Assembly (NCBI RefSeq): GCF_000300235.2
Contig: NZ_CP004388.1
Span: 663,501-727,500 of the forward strand
Direction of reading: 5' to 3'
Source of the DNA: Thalassospira xiamenensis M-5 = DSM 17429
GTDB lineage: Bacteria > Pseudomonadota > Alphaproteobacteria > Rhodospirillales > Thalassospiraceae
Length of the DNA stretch: 64,000 nt
Each line of letters starts with the position of its first letter. Position 1 is the first letter of the stretch. The notes below the pieces were generated by a model. That model had not been told where the DNA came from, did not search any database, and saw nothing but the letters and a program-made list of their open reading frames with translations. Both the position numbers and the translations under genes were made by a program. This document shows positions 25,774 to 34,279 of this stretch, one piece after another.

Positions 25774-27561
25774 TTAGGCCTGATTTTCGGTTTCTTCCGA
25801 GAATTGCAGATTATAGAGATTGGCGTAAGCCCCTCCCAGTGCAAGCAATTCTTCATGACGTCCCTGTTCCGTGACGCGTCCGTTCTGAATAACGCAAATT
25901 TTGTCGGCATCAATAATTGTCGACAGGCGATGCGCAATAACAAGCGTTGTGCGCCCCTTCATCAACTCGGTCAGGGCACCCTGAATATGGCGTTCCGATT
26001 CCGTATCAAGGGCCGACGTCGCCTCGTCCAGAAGCAGGATCGGGGCATTTTTCAACATTGCCCGCGCAATCGCAATACGCTGGCGCTGCCCGCCCGAAAG
26101 CTTCACACCATGTTCTCCGACAATGGTGTCATAACCGTTTTCAAGCTGCAGGATGAAATCATGCGCTGCCGCGTGGCGGGCGGCTTCTTCGATTTCGGCG
26201 TCGGTCGCACCAAACCGGCCATAGGCGATGTTGGATCGGACCGTATCATCGAACAGCGTGATTTCCTGACTGACCAGTGCGGTTGCCGAACGCAGGCTTT
26301 CCAGTGTCACATCGCGAATATCTTGGCCGTCAATGGTGATCGCACCTGCATTGATGTCGTAAAACCGCGGGATCAGGTTCAGGATCGTCGATTTACCGGC
26401 ACCCGAGGGCCCGACAAGTGCGATCGTCTGACCGGCTTCGATATCAAGGCTGATATCGTGTAATGCGGTCGTTTCATCATTATAGGAAAACGCGACATCC
26501 TTGAACTGGATGGCGCCGCCCTTGACCTCAAGCGTTTTGGCATCATCGGCATCGCGAATTTCCGGTTCGATATCAAGAACGGTAAACACGCGCTGGGATG
26601 CTGCAAGACCGGCCTGCAGGTTGATATTGATATTTGCAAGGCGCTTGACCGGTTCATATGCCAGCAGCAGGGCCGTAATGAACGAAAAGAAACTGCCCGG
26701 GTCGCTTGCCCCGTCAATGACGCGGCTGCCGCCATAGATGATGATCGTCGTGATTGCGGCCCCGCCGAGTGTTTCCATGATGGGGGACGAACGCGCGCTG
26801 ACTTTCTGGGCCTTGAAGCTCAGATCGAAAACGGTTTCGACAAGCTTTTCCATTCGTGAACATTCATAGGGTTCCATGCCATAGGCTTTGACATGACGGA
26901 CACCCTGAAAAGTCTGTTCCAGAAGGGTTGCGAATTCACCGATCTGCTGTTGCGTATTGGCTGAAACCTTGCGCATCCGCCGACCCAGCCGTGCAATCGG
27001 CAGGATGGCGGCGGGAAACACCGTGAACGCAATGATGGCAAGCTGCCAATCCTGATAGAACATGACGCCAATCAGAACGATGGCGGTCAAAAAGTCCTTG
27101 CCAAAACCGGTCAGCGATACGGAAACGGCCGCACGCATTGCGGTGATATCACTGGTAAAGCGCGTGATCAGTTTGCCGGTGTTGGTGCTGTGGAAAAATC
27201 CGATATCAAGCCGGATGACATGCTCGTAAAGCTTGTTCTGAATATCGGCAAGAATACGACCGCCGACATAGCTCATCAGAACCGATTGCCCATAATTGGC
27301 AAAGCCTTTCAGCGCGAAGGCTGCAAGGACGGCAACCCCGACAGGGACCAGCATCGCCGGGTTCTTTTTGACGAAGACCTCGTTAATCACCGGGTCCATC
27401 AGATAGGCATAGCCGCCGGTTGCCGCCGCCATAAGCGCCATGCAAACCAAAGCCAGAACAATCTTGCCGAAATAGGGGGCAACCGCATCCTTAACGATGC
27501 GTTTGATCATTGGCAATGTGTTCCAATGTTCTGTCGTGTGATCTAACGAATGCTTTGGCAA
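25774..27561 (-). CDS. msbA: Lipid A exporter MsbA (ABC half-transporter)
   Basis: 595 residues from a TTG at 27561, preferred because GGAAG lies 6 bp upstream; an ATG at 27510 gives 578 residues. Six transmembrane helices (about 35-320) precede the ATPase: Walker A GPSGAGKST, the signature LSGGQRQR, Walker B ILLLDEATSALD, and the H-loop VIAHRLSTI. It flips core-lipid A across the inner membrane. As first gene of the minus-strand envelope operon it is divergent from a kinase-like gene across about 200 bp. Confidence 0.93.
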   Translation of the reverse strand: MPKHSLDHTTEHWNTLPMIKRIVKDAVAPYFGKIVLALVCMALMAAATGGYAYLMDPVINEVFVKKNPAMLVPVGVAVLAAFALKGFANYGQSVLMSYVGGRILADIQNKLYEHVIRLDIGFFHSTNTGKLITRFTSDITAMRAAVSVSLTGFGKDFLTAIVLIGVMFYQDWQLAIIAFTVFPAAILPIARLGRRMRKVSANTQQQIGEFATLLEQTFQGVRHVKAYGMEPYECSRMEKLVETVFDLSFKAQKVSARSSPIMETLGGAAITTIIIYGGSRVIDGASDPGSFFSFITALLLAYEPVKRLANININLQAGLAASQRVFTVLDIEPEIRDADDAKTLEVKGGAIQFKDVAFSYNDETTALHDISLDIEAGQTIALVGPSGAGKSTILNLIPRFYDINAGAITIDGQDIRDVTLESLRSATALVSQEITLFDDTVRSNIAYGRFGATDAEIEEAARHAAAHDFILQLENGYDTIVGEHGVKLSGGQRQRIAIARAMLKNAPILLLDEATSALDTESERHIQGALTELMKGRTTLVIAHRLSTIIDADKICVIQNGRVTEQGRHEELLALGGAYANLYNLQFSEETENQA

Positions 27562-27768
27562 TGAATTCTTCCCGGTCGTGCGACGCCATTTCCGATTGTG
27601 TCAGTCCGACACTATCTATATGGATGAGGCATCATGGATATCTTGATCTTTCCGGGCTGTTGCTAGCATGCCCGGGCAGGTGCGGCAAGCCGCAGCAACG
27701 TAACTTAACTGATACTGACAGGGCTTGCAGGAATGCAGGCCACGAAAAACGACATATAAGATAAAAAA

Positions 27769-28602
27769 ATGACAGAGCAACTCCACGATATCGTGGAACA
27801 GACGATTGCCCAAGGTGTTGGCGCACGGGTTTTTCCATTGCGGTGGAAAGGACGGCGTATCTGGATCAAACAGGCTGTCCCACCAAAGGAAAAGGGCTGG
27901 CACCGCCTGCAGCGTTTTGTCGCAACCCTGACGCGGATACCGATGTTGCGCCCGACGGTGTCGCCAGGCGGCAAGGCCGGTCTGGCAAGCGAGGCTGAAA
28001 TCCTTCATGCCCTGAACCGTGCAGATGTTCTGGTGCCTGATCTTCTCGAAGTCGCCGATAACTGGATCGCTATTGGCGATAACGGGGCGATCTTGCAAAC
28101 CGTAATCAGCGATGCGGTCAAGGCTGGGGATGAAGACCGTGTTGCCGAACTGATTGCCAAGGCCGGGGCCGCCTTGGCCGATTTGCACATCAGCGGCTTT
28201 ACCCATGGCGCACCCCTTCTGCGCAACATGACCATTCGTGATGATGGCAGGGTCGGCTTCATCGATTTCGAGGAAGACCCCAACAAACGCATGCCATTGC
28301 CCGATGCGCAGGCGCGCGACGTCCTTCTGTTTCTGTTTTCCATCCAGCGCGGCTTCAAACGTCGTCCTGATCTTTTGCGTGCCGGATGGCGGGCATATCT
28401 CGTGGTAACCGGCATGACCGCGCCGCAAATGAAACCGCTGTCTCATATTGTGCGGGTTATTCGACCGGTTTACATCGCACTGAAACCGTTCCGTCGCTGG
28501 CTCGGGACGGATGCGATCAATGCGATGCTGGCATATGGTGTTCTGCGTCGAAGCCTGCGTGGCAAGGACGCCACACAGGACGTTTCCTTGGTCGCCAGAT
28601 AA
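27769..28602 (+). CDS. Kinase-like protein related to LPS core kinases
   Basis: 277 residues. The pattern of a bacterial protein-kinase-like fold is visible: a basic N-terminal lobe (RWKGRRIWIKQA with a candidate ATP-binding Lys), and FTHGAPLLRNMTIRDDGRVGFIDFEEDP, where His, Asn and the DFE are the catalytic-loop and metal residues. This is the InaA/RfaP/KdkA style of LPS sugar kinase rather than a Ser/Thr kinase. Divergent from msbA and close to waaA, it may phosphorylate Kdo or a core heptose, but the acceptor is an inference. It shares a terminator with the convergent glycosyltransferase gene. Confidence 0.7.
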   Translation: MTEQLHDIVEQTIAQGVGARVFPLRWKGRRIWIKQAVPPKEKGWHRLQRFVATLTRIPMLRPTVSPGGKAGLASEAEILHALNRADVLVPDLLEVADNWIAIGDNGAILQTVISDAVKAGDEDRVAELIAKAGAALADLHISGFTHGAPLLRNMTIRDDGRVGFIDFEEDPNKRMPLPDAQARDVLLFLFSIQRGFKRRPDLLRAGWRAYLVVTGMTAPQMKPLSHIVRVIRPVYIALKPFRRWLGTDAINAMLAYGVLRRSLRGKDATQDVSLVAR

Positions 28603-28605
28603 AAC

Positions 28606-28633
28606 ACCGGCGCAGATTACTGCGCCGGTTGTT
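28606..28633. terminator. Bidirectional terminator between the kinase-like gene and the glycosyltransferase
   Basis: ACCGGCGCA (28606-28614) pairs with TGCGCCGGT (28621-28629), loop of 6, followed by TGTT. The stop codon of the minus-strand glycosyltransferase lies in the loop. Confidence 0.75.
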
Positions 28634-29726
28634 CCACGGGCATGGCGATTGCCGGTTCCACCGATGCTTTCACCTCGGTGATGTCTTCAACCGTCAGACG
28701 TTTTGCCGCAGCCCCGTCAAACCCGCCCGAAAACGGTGCCAGATTGTGCAGGAACTGACTGGCTGAATTGCGCCAGCTATATTGTTCCGCCAATGCACGG
28801 GCGTCTTTACCGTCAAGCTCAAGGGCTGCCATGGCGGCTTCGCGAAGGTCGGCGTCAATGGCGCCTGCTTTTGTTCCGCGCACGATATCGGCCGGTCCCT
28901 GAACCGGGAATACCGCAACCGGGGTTCCCGATGCCAGGGCCTCAAGAATAACAAGGCCGAAGGTATCGGTTTTGCTCGGGAAGACAAAAACATCGGCTGA
29001 CGCAAAGGCAATTGCCAATTCCTCGCCGATTTTTTTGCCAAGGAACTGCGCATTCGGATATTTCGATTTCAGTTCCGTCAGTTGCGGCCCGTCACCGACA
29101 ACAAACTTTGTCCCCGGCAGGTCAAGATCAAGGAAATGTCCGATATTCTTTTCAACCGCCACCCGGCCAACAAACAGCCAGTGCGGTTTGGGGAAATCCC
29201 CGAAACTTGCATCCGGTCGTGGTTTGAACAGGTTAAGGTCAACACCGCGTGACCAGATATTCAGCTTGTTAAAGCCGCGATCCGCCAGTTCTTCGCGAAG
29301 CGATTCCGTGGCCACCATGACCGATTGTGATTTGTTATGGAACCGCCGCATCCCGCGATAGGAAATCGAAAGCGGCAGGCGCGTCCGCGCATGCAGATAT
29401 TCCGGGAACCGGGTGTGATAGGCCGATGAAAACGGCAGTTCGCGTTTCAGGCAATAAGCGCGTGCCGCCTGACCCAGCGGGCCTTCGGTTGCGATATGGA
29501 TGGCAACCGGCTGCAGGGCATCAATCATCCGGGCAAGCTTGCGTTTGGCAAACAGAGCCAGTCTGATTTCCGGATAGGTAGGGCAGGGGATCGTCCGGAA
29601 TTGATCGGGCGAGATGATATGGACATCGTGCCCCATCTCGCCCAGTTCGTTGCGCACGGTTTCAAGGGTGCGCACTACTCCATTTACCTGGGGGTACCAG
29701 GCATCGGATACGATCAATATTCTCAT
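28617..29726 (-). CDS. Glycosyltransferase family 4, Agt-like diacylglycerol glycosyltransferase candidate
   Basis: 369 residues. MRILIVSDAWYPQVNGVVRTLETV is the acceptor-lobe start of GT4 enzymes. The donor lobe has LFVGRVAVEKNI, VVGDGPQ, and FPSKTDTFGLVILEALASGTPVAVFP with the paired Glu/Gly pattern for nucleotide-sugar binding. It is coupled (ATGA overlap) to an upstream PlcP-like phosphoesterase. In marine alphaproteobacteria the plcP-agt pair replaces phospholipids with glycolipids under phosphate stress, so the likely acceptor is diacylglycerol. A core LPS or exopolysaccharide role is the alternative. Confidence 0.82.
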   Translation of the reverse strand: MRILIVSDAWYPQVNGVVRTLETVRNELGEMGHDVHIISPDQFRTIPCPTYPEIRLALFAKRKLARMIDALQPVAIHIATEGPLGQAARAYCLKRELPFSSAYHTRFPEYLHARTRLPLSISYRGMRRFHNKSQSVMVATESLREELADRGFNKLNIWSRGVDLNLFKPRPDASFGDFPKPHWLFVGRVAVEKNIGHFLDLDLPGTKFVVGDGPQLTELKSKYPNAQFLGKKIGEELAIAFASADVFVFPSKTDTFGLVILEALASGTPVAVFPVQGPADIVRGTKAGAIDADLREAAMAALELDGKDARALAEQYSWRNSASQFLHNLAPFSGGFDGAAAKRLTVEDITEVKASVEPAIAMPVEQPAQ

Positions 29727-30640
29727 GCGGTCTTTCCAATCGGCGTGCCGCTGTTCTTTTTGGAACTGCGGGACGCGGTGCGGGTACTTTCCCCGGCAAT
29801 CCGGAACAGCGACATCAGCTTGCCAAGTCCAAGGGACGGCGCACTGGCAGCATCGCGGCCGGGTTGGGAATGTGTCATCGCCATCTGGCGCATATCCGCC
29901 CAGTAAAGCAGTTCAAGTTTTCCGGTCTTGTCTTCGACAAGCGCGGTGCAGCTTTCGACCCAGTCGCCGTCATTGCAATACAGCACATCGCCAATCATCC
30001 GCTTTTCGGCGTGATGGATATGGCCGCAAACCACGCCATCCACCTTGCGTTTGGCGGCTTCGTGCGCGACGGCATTTTCGAAATTGCAGACGAACTGGAC
30101 CGCGTTCTTGACCCGGTTTTTAAGATAGGCCGACAGCGACCAGTATCCGTAACCCAATCGGCGGCGAATGCCGTTGTAGTAACGGTTCAGGACAATCGCG
30201 AGGTTGTAGGCCGTATCCCCAAGATAGGCGAGCCACTTGGCATATTTGACGACACCATCAAACTCGTCGCCATGAATGATCAGAAGCTTTCTGCCATCCG
30301 CCGTCTCGTGAATGTCGTTCATCTTGACTTCGACATGCCCGAAGGTCATGTCGACAAACTCGCGGGCGAATTCATCATGGTTGCCGGGCACAAAGATGAC
30401 CTTCGCACCATTTTTGGCCTTGTCCATGATTGTGGTGATCACGGCATGGTGGCTTTCGGGCCAGTACCAGCTTTTCTTAAGCCGCCAGCCGTCAATGATA
30501 TCGCCAACCAGATAATAGGTATCTGCCGTTACTTCATTGAGGAAATCCAAAAGAAGATCTGCCTGACATCCACGTGTTCCGAGATGGACGTCTGAAATCC
30601 AGACCGTGCGGTAATGCGGTTGCAGCGTCATCGCTGTCAT
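29723..30640 (-). CDS. plcP: PlcP-like metallophosphoesterase (phospholipase C for lipid remodelling)
   Basis: 305 residues from the ATG at 30640, which has GGAGGAG 5 bp upstream; a longer frame to 30664 is less likely. Calcineurin-type metal motifs are complete: SDVHLGTRGCQADLLLDF, VGDIIDGW, PGNHDE, IHGDEFD and GHIHHAEKR. These match the UDP-2,3-diacylglucosamine pyrophosphatase-annotated group that contains PlcP of Sinorhizobium and marine alphaproteobacteria. LpxH is the main alternative, but coupling to a GT4 gene, divergence from a lipid kinase and the Pho box upstream favour PlcP, which cleaves phospholipids to diacylglycerol. The C-terminal 40 residues are basic and Ser-rich. Confidence 0.78.
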   Translation of the reverse strand: MTAMTLQPHYRTVWISDVHLGTRGCQADLLLDFLNEVTADTYYLVGDIIDGWRLKKSWYWPESHHAVITTIMDKAKNGAKVIFVPGNHDEFAREFVDMTFGHVEVKMNDIHETADGRKLLIIHGDEFDGVVKYAKWLAYLGDTAYNLAIVLNRYYNGIRRRLGYGYWSLSAYLKNRVKNAVQFVCNFENAVAHEAAKRKVDGVVCGHIHHAEKRMIGDVLYCNDGDWVESCTALVEDKTGKLELLYWADMRQMAMTHSQPGRDAASAPSLGLGKLMSLFRIAGESTRTASRSSKKNSGTPIGKTA

Positions 30641-30773
30641 TGCCGCTCCTCCGTATCCTGCCAAAAGGATGGCTGGAATTCGACGGTTTTACATGCCGAA
30701 TAGTGTCCCCAACCAGTAATGTTTTAAAACAAATCGCGCGAATATATAACCCGTTCATATAAATTTATCGGTT

Positions 30774-30791
30774 CTGTCAATATACTGTTAC
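30774..30791 (+). promoter_or_regulatory. Pho box in the plcP-yegS divergent gap
   Basis: CTGTCAA (30774-30780), TATA (30781-30784), CTGTTAC (30785-30791): two 7 bp direct repeats with a 4 bp A/T spacer, matching the PhoB site pattern CTGTCAT-n4-CTGTCAT. A -10-like TATAAA lies at 30805-30810 for the rightward gene. Read leftward, the first repeat supplies TTGACA (30780-30775) for plcP, with TATGAA 15 bp further on. Confidence 0.75.
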
Positions 30792-30837
30792 ATGTTTCAT
30801 TTTCTATAAAGAGAACGCGAAAGTAATGTTTCATTTT
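30792..30837. repeat. Direct repeat of a 12-mer upstream of the lipid kinase
   Basis: ATGTTTCATTTT occurs at 30792-30803 and again at 30826-30837, 34 bp apart, directly after the Pho box. The -10 candidate lies between the copies. Meaning unknown. Confidence 0.6.
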
Positions 30838-30857
30838 TATTACGGAAGTTTTTCGCA

Positions 30858-31820
30858 ATGACCCATTCCGGGGTGACTGTTATCTTCAATCCGCGCGCTG
30901 GCGGGAATAAACAACGTTTCCTTTCAAGCATTTTGCAAAAAGCCGGTGTAAAGGTTGAATTGTTACAGACAACCCATCCCGGTCATGCCCGCGAACTGGC
31001 GCGCAAGGTGCGTGCCCATCAACGGCTGTTTGTTGCCGGTGGCGATGGATCACTGAACGAGGCCCTCAACGGCCTGCTTGATGCCCAGATCGAAGGCCAC
31101 GAAGTCCCGCCGCTTGGCATCATTCCGCTGGGAACGGCCAATGTTCTGGCGGTCGAGGTCGGGCTTGAAATCCGCGCACAGGCGATTGCCGATTATATCA
31201 ACAATCCGGCCCAGGTTTGGGTGCGGCCCGGTCTGGTCAATGGCCGGGCATTCTTTTTGATGGTCGGCATGGGGGCGGATGCCGATACGGTCGCAAATGT
31301 GTCGCTAAAACTTAAAAGACTGATCGGCAAGGGTGCCTATGTGATCGAAGGTTTGCGCAATATTATCTTTCCGCATCACCGCGATTTCGAAGTTAATATC
31401 GGGCGCGAACAATATCGCGTTGCCGGTGTGGTTGCGACCCATGCCAAACATTATGGCGGGGCGTTTGTTATTTCCCCCGATGCCAAACTGACCGATAACA
31501 GCCTTGATGTCGTGCTGATGCCCGGCAGCGGCTTTATGGCGCTGGCACGCTACGGGATTGCTTTGACCCTGAACCGTTTGCATGCGCAAACCGACGTGTC
31601 GGTCGTGCAGACCGAACGTCTGACCATCACCAGTCATTGCGGCCCCGCACCCTTGCAGATTGACGGCGAAAGTGCCGGTAAACTGCCGTGTGAAATCAGC
31701 CTGTCACCTTATCCGGTGCGGGTTATGGTGCCTCAAGCCTATGCCGACCAATGCAATGGCCGCCAAAATGAAAACAGGGATGCGCAAAACGCACCCCTGT
31801 TACAAATCACATCCAGATAA
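30858..31820 (+). CDS. Diacylglycerol/lipid kinase, YegS/DagK family
   Basis: 320 residues. VIFNPRAGG (8-16) and VAGGDGSLNEALNGLL form the nucleotide-binding part of the DAGK catalytic domain, followed by IIPLGTANVLAVE and a C-terminal beta-sandwich with LQIDGE. It phosphorylates diacylglycerol or a related lipid. Next to a PlcP-like enzyme it could return diacylglycerol to phosphatidic acid. The divergent gap carries a Pho box. The C-terminal tail (about 295-320) is Asn/Gln-rich and its DNA overlaps a hairpin that also ends the convergent pmbA transcript. Confidence 0.88.
   Translation: MTHSGVTVIFNPRAGGNKQRFLSSILQKAGVKVELLQTTHPGHARELARKVRAHQRLFVAGGDGSLNEALNGLLDAQIEGHEVPPLGIIPLGTANVLAVEVGLEIRAQAIADYINNPAQVWVRPGLVNGRAFFLMVGMGADADTVANVSLKLKRLIGKGAYVIEGLRNIIFPHHRDFEVNIGREQYRVAGVVATHAKHYGGAFVISPDAKLTDNSLDVVLMPGSGFMALARYGIALTLNRLHAQTDVSVVQTERLTITSHCGPAPLQIDGESAGKLPCEISLSPYPVRVMVPQAYADQCNGRQNENRDAQNAPLLQITSR
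31773..31801 (-). terminator. pmbA terminator embedded in the 3' end of the lipid kinase gene
   Basis: AACAGGG (31773-31779) pairs with CCCTGTT (31795-31801), one mismatch, then TGCG (31781-31784) with CGCA (31790-31793). On the minus strand it is followed by TTTTCATTTT, a good U tract, 29 bp after the pmbA stop. Confidence 0.7.
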
Positions 31821-31829
31821 AAAGTCGGC

Positions 31830-33179
31830 TTATTGCCCGGCCAGCGTCATGCCATCAATCCGGATCGTCGGGGCATTCGTGCCGTATTTGAAGGTCAGGT
31901 CATTGGCCGGAACGGCCGTTTTGAACATGTCCTTCAGGTTTCCGGCAACCGTGATTTCGGAAACCGGATAGGCCAGCTCGCCATTCTCGATCCAGAAGCC
32001 CGATGCCCCGCGCGAATAATCGCCGGTCACGCCGTTGACACTGCTGCCGATCATTTCGGTGATATAAAGGCCCTGCTTGATATCCTTGATCATGTCGGCG
32101 GGCGAAATGGTGCCCGGTTCCATGTAAAGGTTGGTGGTGGATGGTCCCGGCAGGCTTCCGGCCCCGCGCGATGCGTTGCCGGTCGATTTCAGGCCAAGCT
32201 GGCGGGCGGACCGCAAATCCATGATCCAGGTTTTCAGAACGCCATTTTCAATCAGATGGCGTTTCTCGTTGGCGACGCCTTCGGCGTCAAACGGTTTGGA
32301 CCGCAGGCCACGTTTGCGGTGCGGGTTATCAATAATGTTGATCCCCGGCGCAAAGATTTCCTTGCCCATGGCATCCAGAAGGAAGCTGGTGCCGCGCGCA
32401 ATACCCGATCCGTTGATCGCACCGGCCAGATGGCCGACGAGGGATGCCGAAACACGCGGATCATAAATCACCGGCACCTGCGTGCTTTTCACCTTGCGCG
32501 GGTTCAACCGTTTCAGGGTCTTTTCCGCCGCCTTCAGGCCAATCTCGACCGGATCGCGCAGATCGGTCGAAAACACCGCACTGTCATAATCATAATCGCG
32601 TTCCATGCCGGTGCCGGTTCCGGCAAGGACCGATACGGAAATGTGGCTGCCGCTGCCGGCATAGGAATTGGCAAAGCCGTTGGTCGCGGCAAGCGTGATC
32701 TGGTGGGTGCCCCAACCGGCATCCGCGCCCTCGGAATTGGTGATACCTTCAACCGACCGTGCAGCCTCTTCACAGGTGGTCGCCCATGCCATCAGTTTTT
32801 CCTGGCTGACTTCGCCCGGCTCGCAAAGCTCAAGCGCCTCGACATCAAATGTTTCGGCCAGTTCGGAGGGATCGGCAATGCCACAGAACGGGTCTTCGGG
32901 GGCGTTTTTCGCCATGGCGACGGCGCGCTCGACCAGTTCGTTCAACGCGCTTTCGCTGGTATCCGATGACGACACAACCGCCTGCTGCTTGCCGATCAGA
33001 ACACGCAGGCCAAGATCGGCCCCCTCGGATCGTTCAAGCTTTTCCATCTTGCCCAGTCGCTGCGATACCGAAAGTGACGTGCCTTCGACATAAACGGCAT
33101 CCGCATCGTCGGCACCCGCCTTTTTTGCGCGCGCCAGCAGGTCGGTGATGCGATCGAGTGTCATATCGGTTTTGGGCAT
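31830..33179 (-). CDS. pmbA: TldD/PmbA family protein PmbA (TldE)
   Basis: 449 residues, normal PmbA length. DLLARAKKAGADDADAVYVEG, GADLGLRVLIGKQQAVVSSSD, and the C-terminal segments with NASRGAGSLPGPSTTNLYMEPG and GASGFWIENGELAYPVSEITVAGNL are family signatures. PmbA (TldE) lacks the HExxxH zinc motif of its partner TldD, and none is seen here. Together they form a heterodimeric protease that matures peptides and degrades CcdA antitoxin in E. coli. Interestingly a ccdAB pair lies about 0.9 kb away. Confidence 0.95.
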   Translation of the reverse strand: MPKTDMTLDRITDLLARAKKAGADDADAVYVEGTSLSVSQRLGKMEKLERSEGADLGLRVLIGKQQAVVSSSDTSESALNELVERAVAMAKNAPEDPFCGIADPSELAETFDVEALELCEPGEVSQEKLMAWATTCEEAARSVEGITNSEGADAGWGTHQITLAATNGFANSYAGSGSHISVSVLAGTGTGMERDYDYDSAVFSTDLRDPVEIGLKAAEKTLKRLNPRKVKSTQVPVIYDPRVSASLVGHLAGAINGSGIARGTSFLLDAMGKEIFAPGINIIDNPHRKRGLRSKPFDAEGVANEKRHLIENGVLKTWIMDLRSARQLGLKSTGNASRGAGSLPGPSTTNLYMEPGTISPADMIKDIKQGLYITEMIGSSVNGVTGDYSRGASGFWIENGELAYPVSEITVAGNLKDMFKTAVPANDLTFKYGTNAPTIRIDGMTLAGQ

Positions 33180-33420
33180 GGAAGCTCCCTTTGGTCGGAA
33201 TGTGGTTTCCTATGGTTATAGGCAGGCTGATCGCTTTTCGCAAAGGGCAAGAAAAGGCAGTCGCCTGAAAGACCCAACCAGATACCGTCTGACGCACATT
33301 TGAATGAACCATTTGGCGAAAGCCGATCTTTGGTCATTTTTTCTTCGCAAGTTGCTATTATGGCCTGAAATCCGAACCGGGACGAACCGGAAACCTGCAA
33401 GAGAATGACGGGAAACACAC

Positions 33421-33975
33421 GTGCGAAACCTGTTTGTGGCAACACTGCTTCTGGGCACTTCCCTGACGATATTGCAAGCTGATGCGCAAGAAGCCAAAAC
33501 CGCGGCACCAAACGATACGGTGGCAGCACCAGTCACCGCCAATGATCTTTACCGCGAAATGCGCATTCAGGCCGGGCAATATGCCGCGCAAAACCGTCAT
33601 CAGGTTCTGGTCGGGGATTTTACCTGTGACGATGTCAATGACCAGATCGTCGGCTGGGTGGATCGTGACAATCCGGAAGGACCGTTTTTCGATGTCCTGA
33701 TGCTTACCAGGCACAATGGTCAATTGCATTCCGAATTCAAACAGATCCCGTTTGCGCAATCAGAACAATACGCCCTTTGCATCGACGATAAAACCGCCCC
33801 GCCGGTCATGAGCTGGCAGGTCAACGACCCTGAATATATCCGCGATGTGATCGGTGATGGCGACCTTTGCAATATCGCCGTGCGGGTCGATGATTTCATG
33901 TGCGACGCGCCGCAATTCTTCTGGTCGGAAAAGCCGGGCGAAAGCGGCGAACACTGGATGTTCTTCCGGAATTGA
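33421..33975 (+). CDS. Secreted hypothetical protein with Cys-rich core
   Basis: 184 residues from a GTG start. A signal peptide (1-22, ending ADAQE) is followed by a Thr/Ala/Pro linker and a domain with four Cys (TCDDVNDQIVGW, YALCIDD, GDLCNIAV, FMCDAPQFFW), which could form two disulphides. I do not recognise the family. It is divergent from pmbA across 241 bp, in which I see no clear site, and ends just before the ccd promoter. Confidence 0.75.
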   Translation: MRNLFVATLLLGTSLTILQADAQEAKTAAPNDTVAAPVTANDLYREMRIQAGQYAAQNRHQVLVGDFTCDDVNDQIVGWVDRDNPEGPFFDVLMLTRHNGQLHSEFKQIPFAQSEQYALCIDDKTAPPVMSWQVNDPEYIRDVIGDGDLCNIAVRVDDFMCDAPQFFWSEKPGESGEHWMFFRN

Positions 33976-34006
33976 GGCAAGAGACTATGCGTGATATAAT
34001 GCGCAT
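33972..34006 (+). promoter_or_regulatory. ccdAB promoter with palindromic operator candidate
   Basis: TTGAGG (33972-33977) and TATAAT (33995-34000) are spaced 17 bp, a strong sigma-70 promoter. ATGCGCAT (33999-34006), a perfect palindrome, overlaps the -10, as expected for autorepression by a CcdA-CcdB complex. Confidence 0.7.
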
Positions 34007-34036
34007 ATATGATGCAGATGAATTATGGGCGGAATT

Positions 34037-34279
34037 ATGGGCGCTGTTACGAACAAACATACCCGCAAGGCAACCAATGTCAGTCTTGATTCCGAACTTC
34101 TGGAAACGGCAAAGCAGCTTGGAATCAATATTTCACGCAGTGCCGAGGCCGGACTGAGAGACGCCGTCTTAAAACGACAGGCCGAAATCTGGAAAAAGGA
34201 AAACAGTGCGGCGATACAGGCCAGCAATGACTATGTTGAAACGCACGGTATTCCACTGGCATCGCATCGAAAATTCTGA
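34037..34279 (+). CDS. ccdA: CcdA-family antitoxin
   Basis: 80 residues from the ATG at 34037; an ATG at 34025 adds four residues. The N-terminal half (KATNVSLDSELLETAKQLGINISRSAEAGLRDAV) is a ribbon-helix-helix DNA-binding domain, and the C-terminal part (WKKENSAAIQASNDYVETHGIPLASHRKF) is the toxin-wrapping tail of CcdA, including the usual NxYVxxxG pattern. It represses its own operon and neutralises CcdB. Its stop overlaps the toxin ATG by one base. Confidence 0.93.
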   Translation: MGAVTNKHTRKATNVSLDSELLETAKQLGINISRSAEAGLRDAVLKRQAEIWKKENSAAIQASNDYVETHGIPLASHRKF

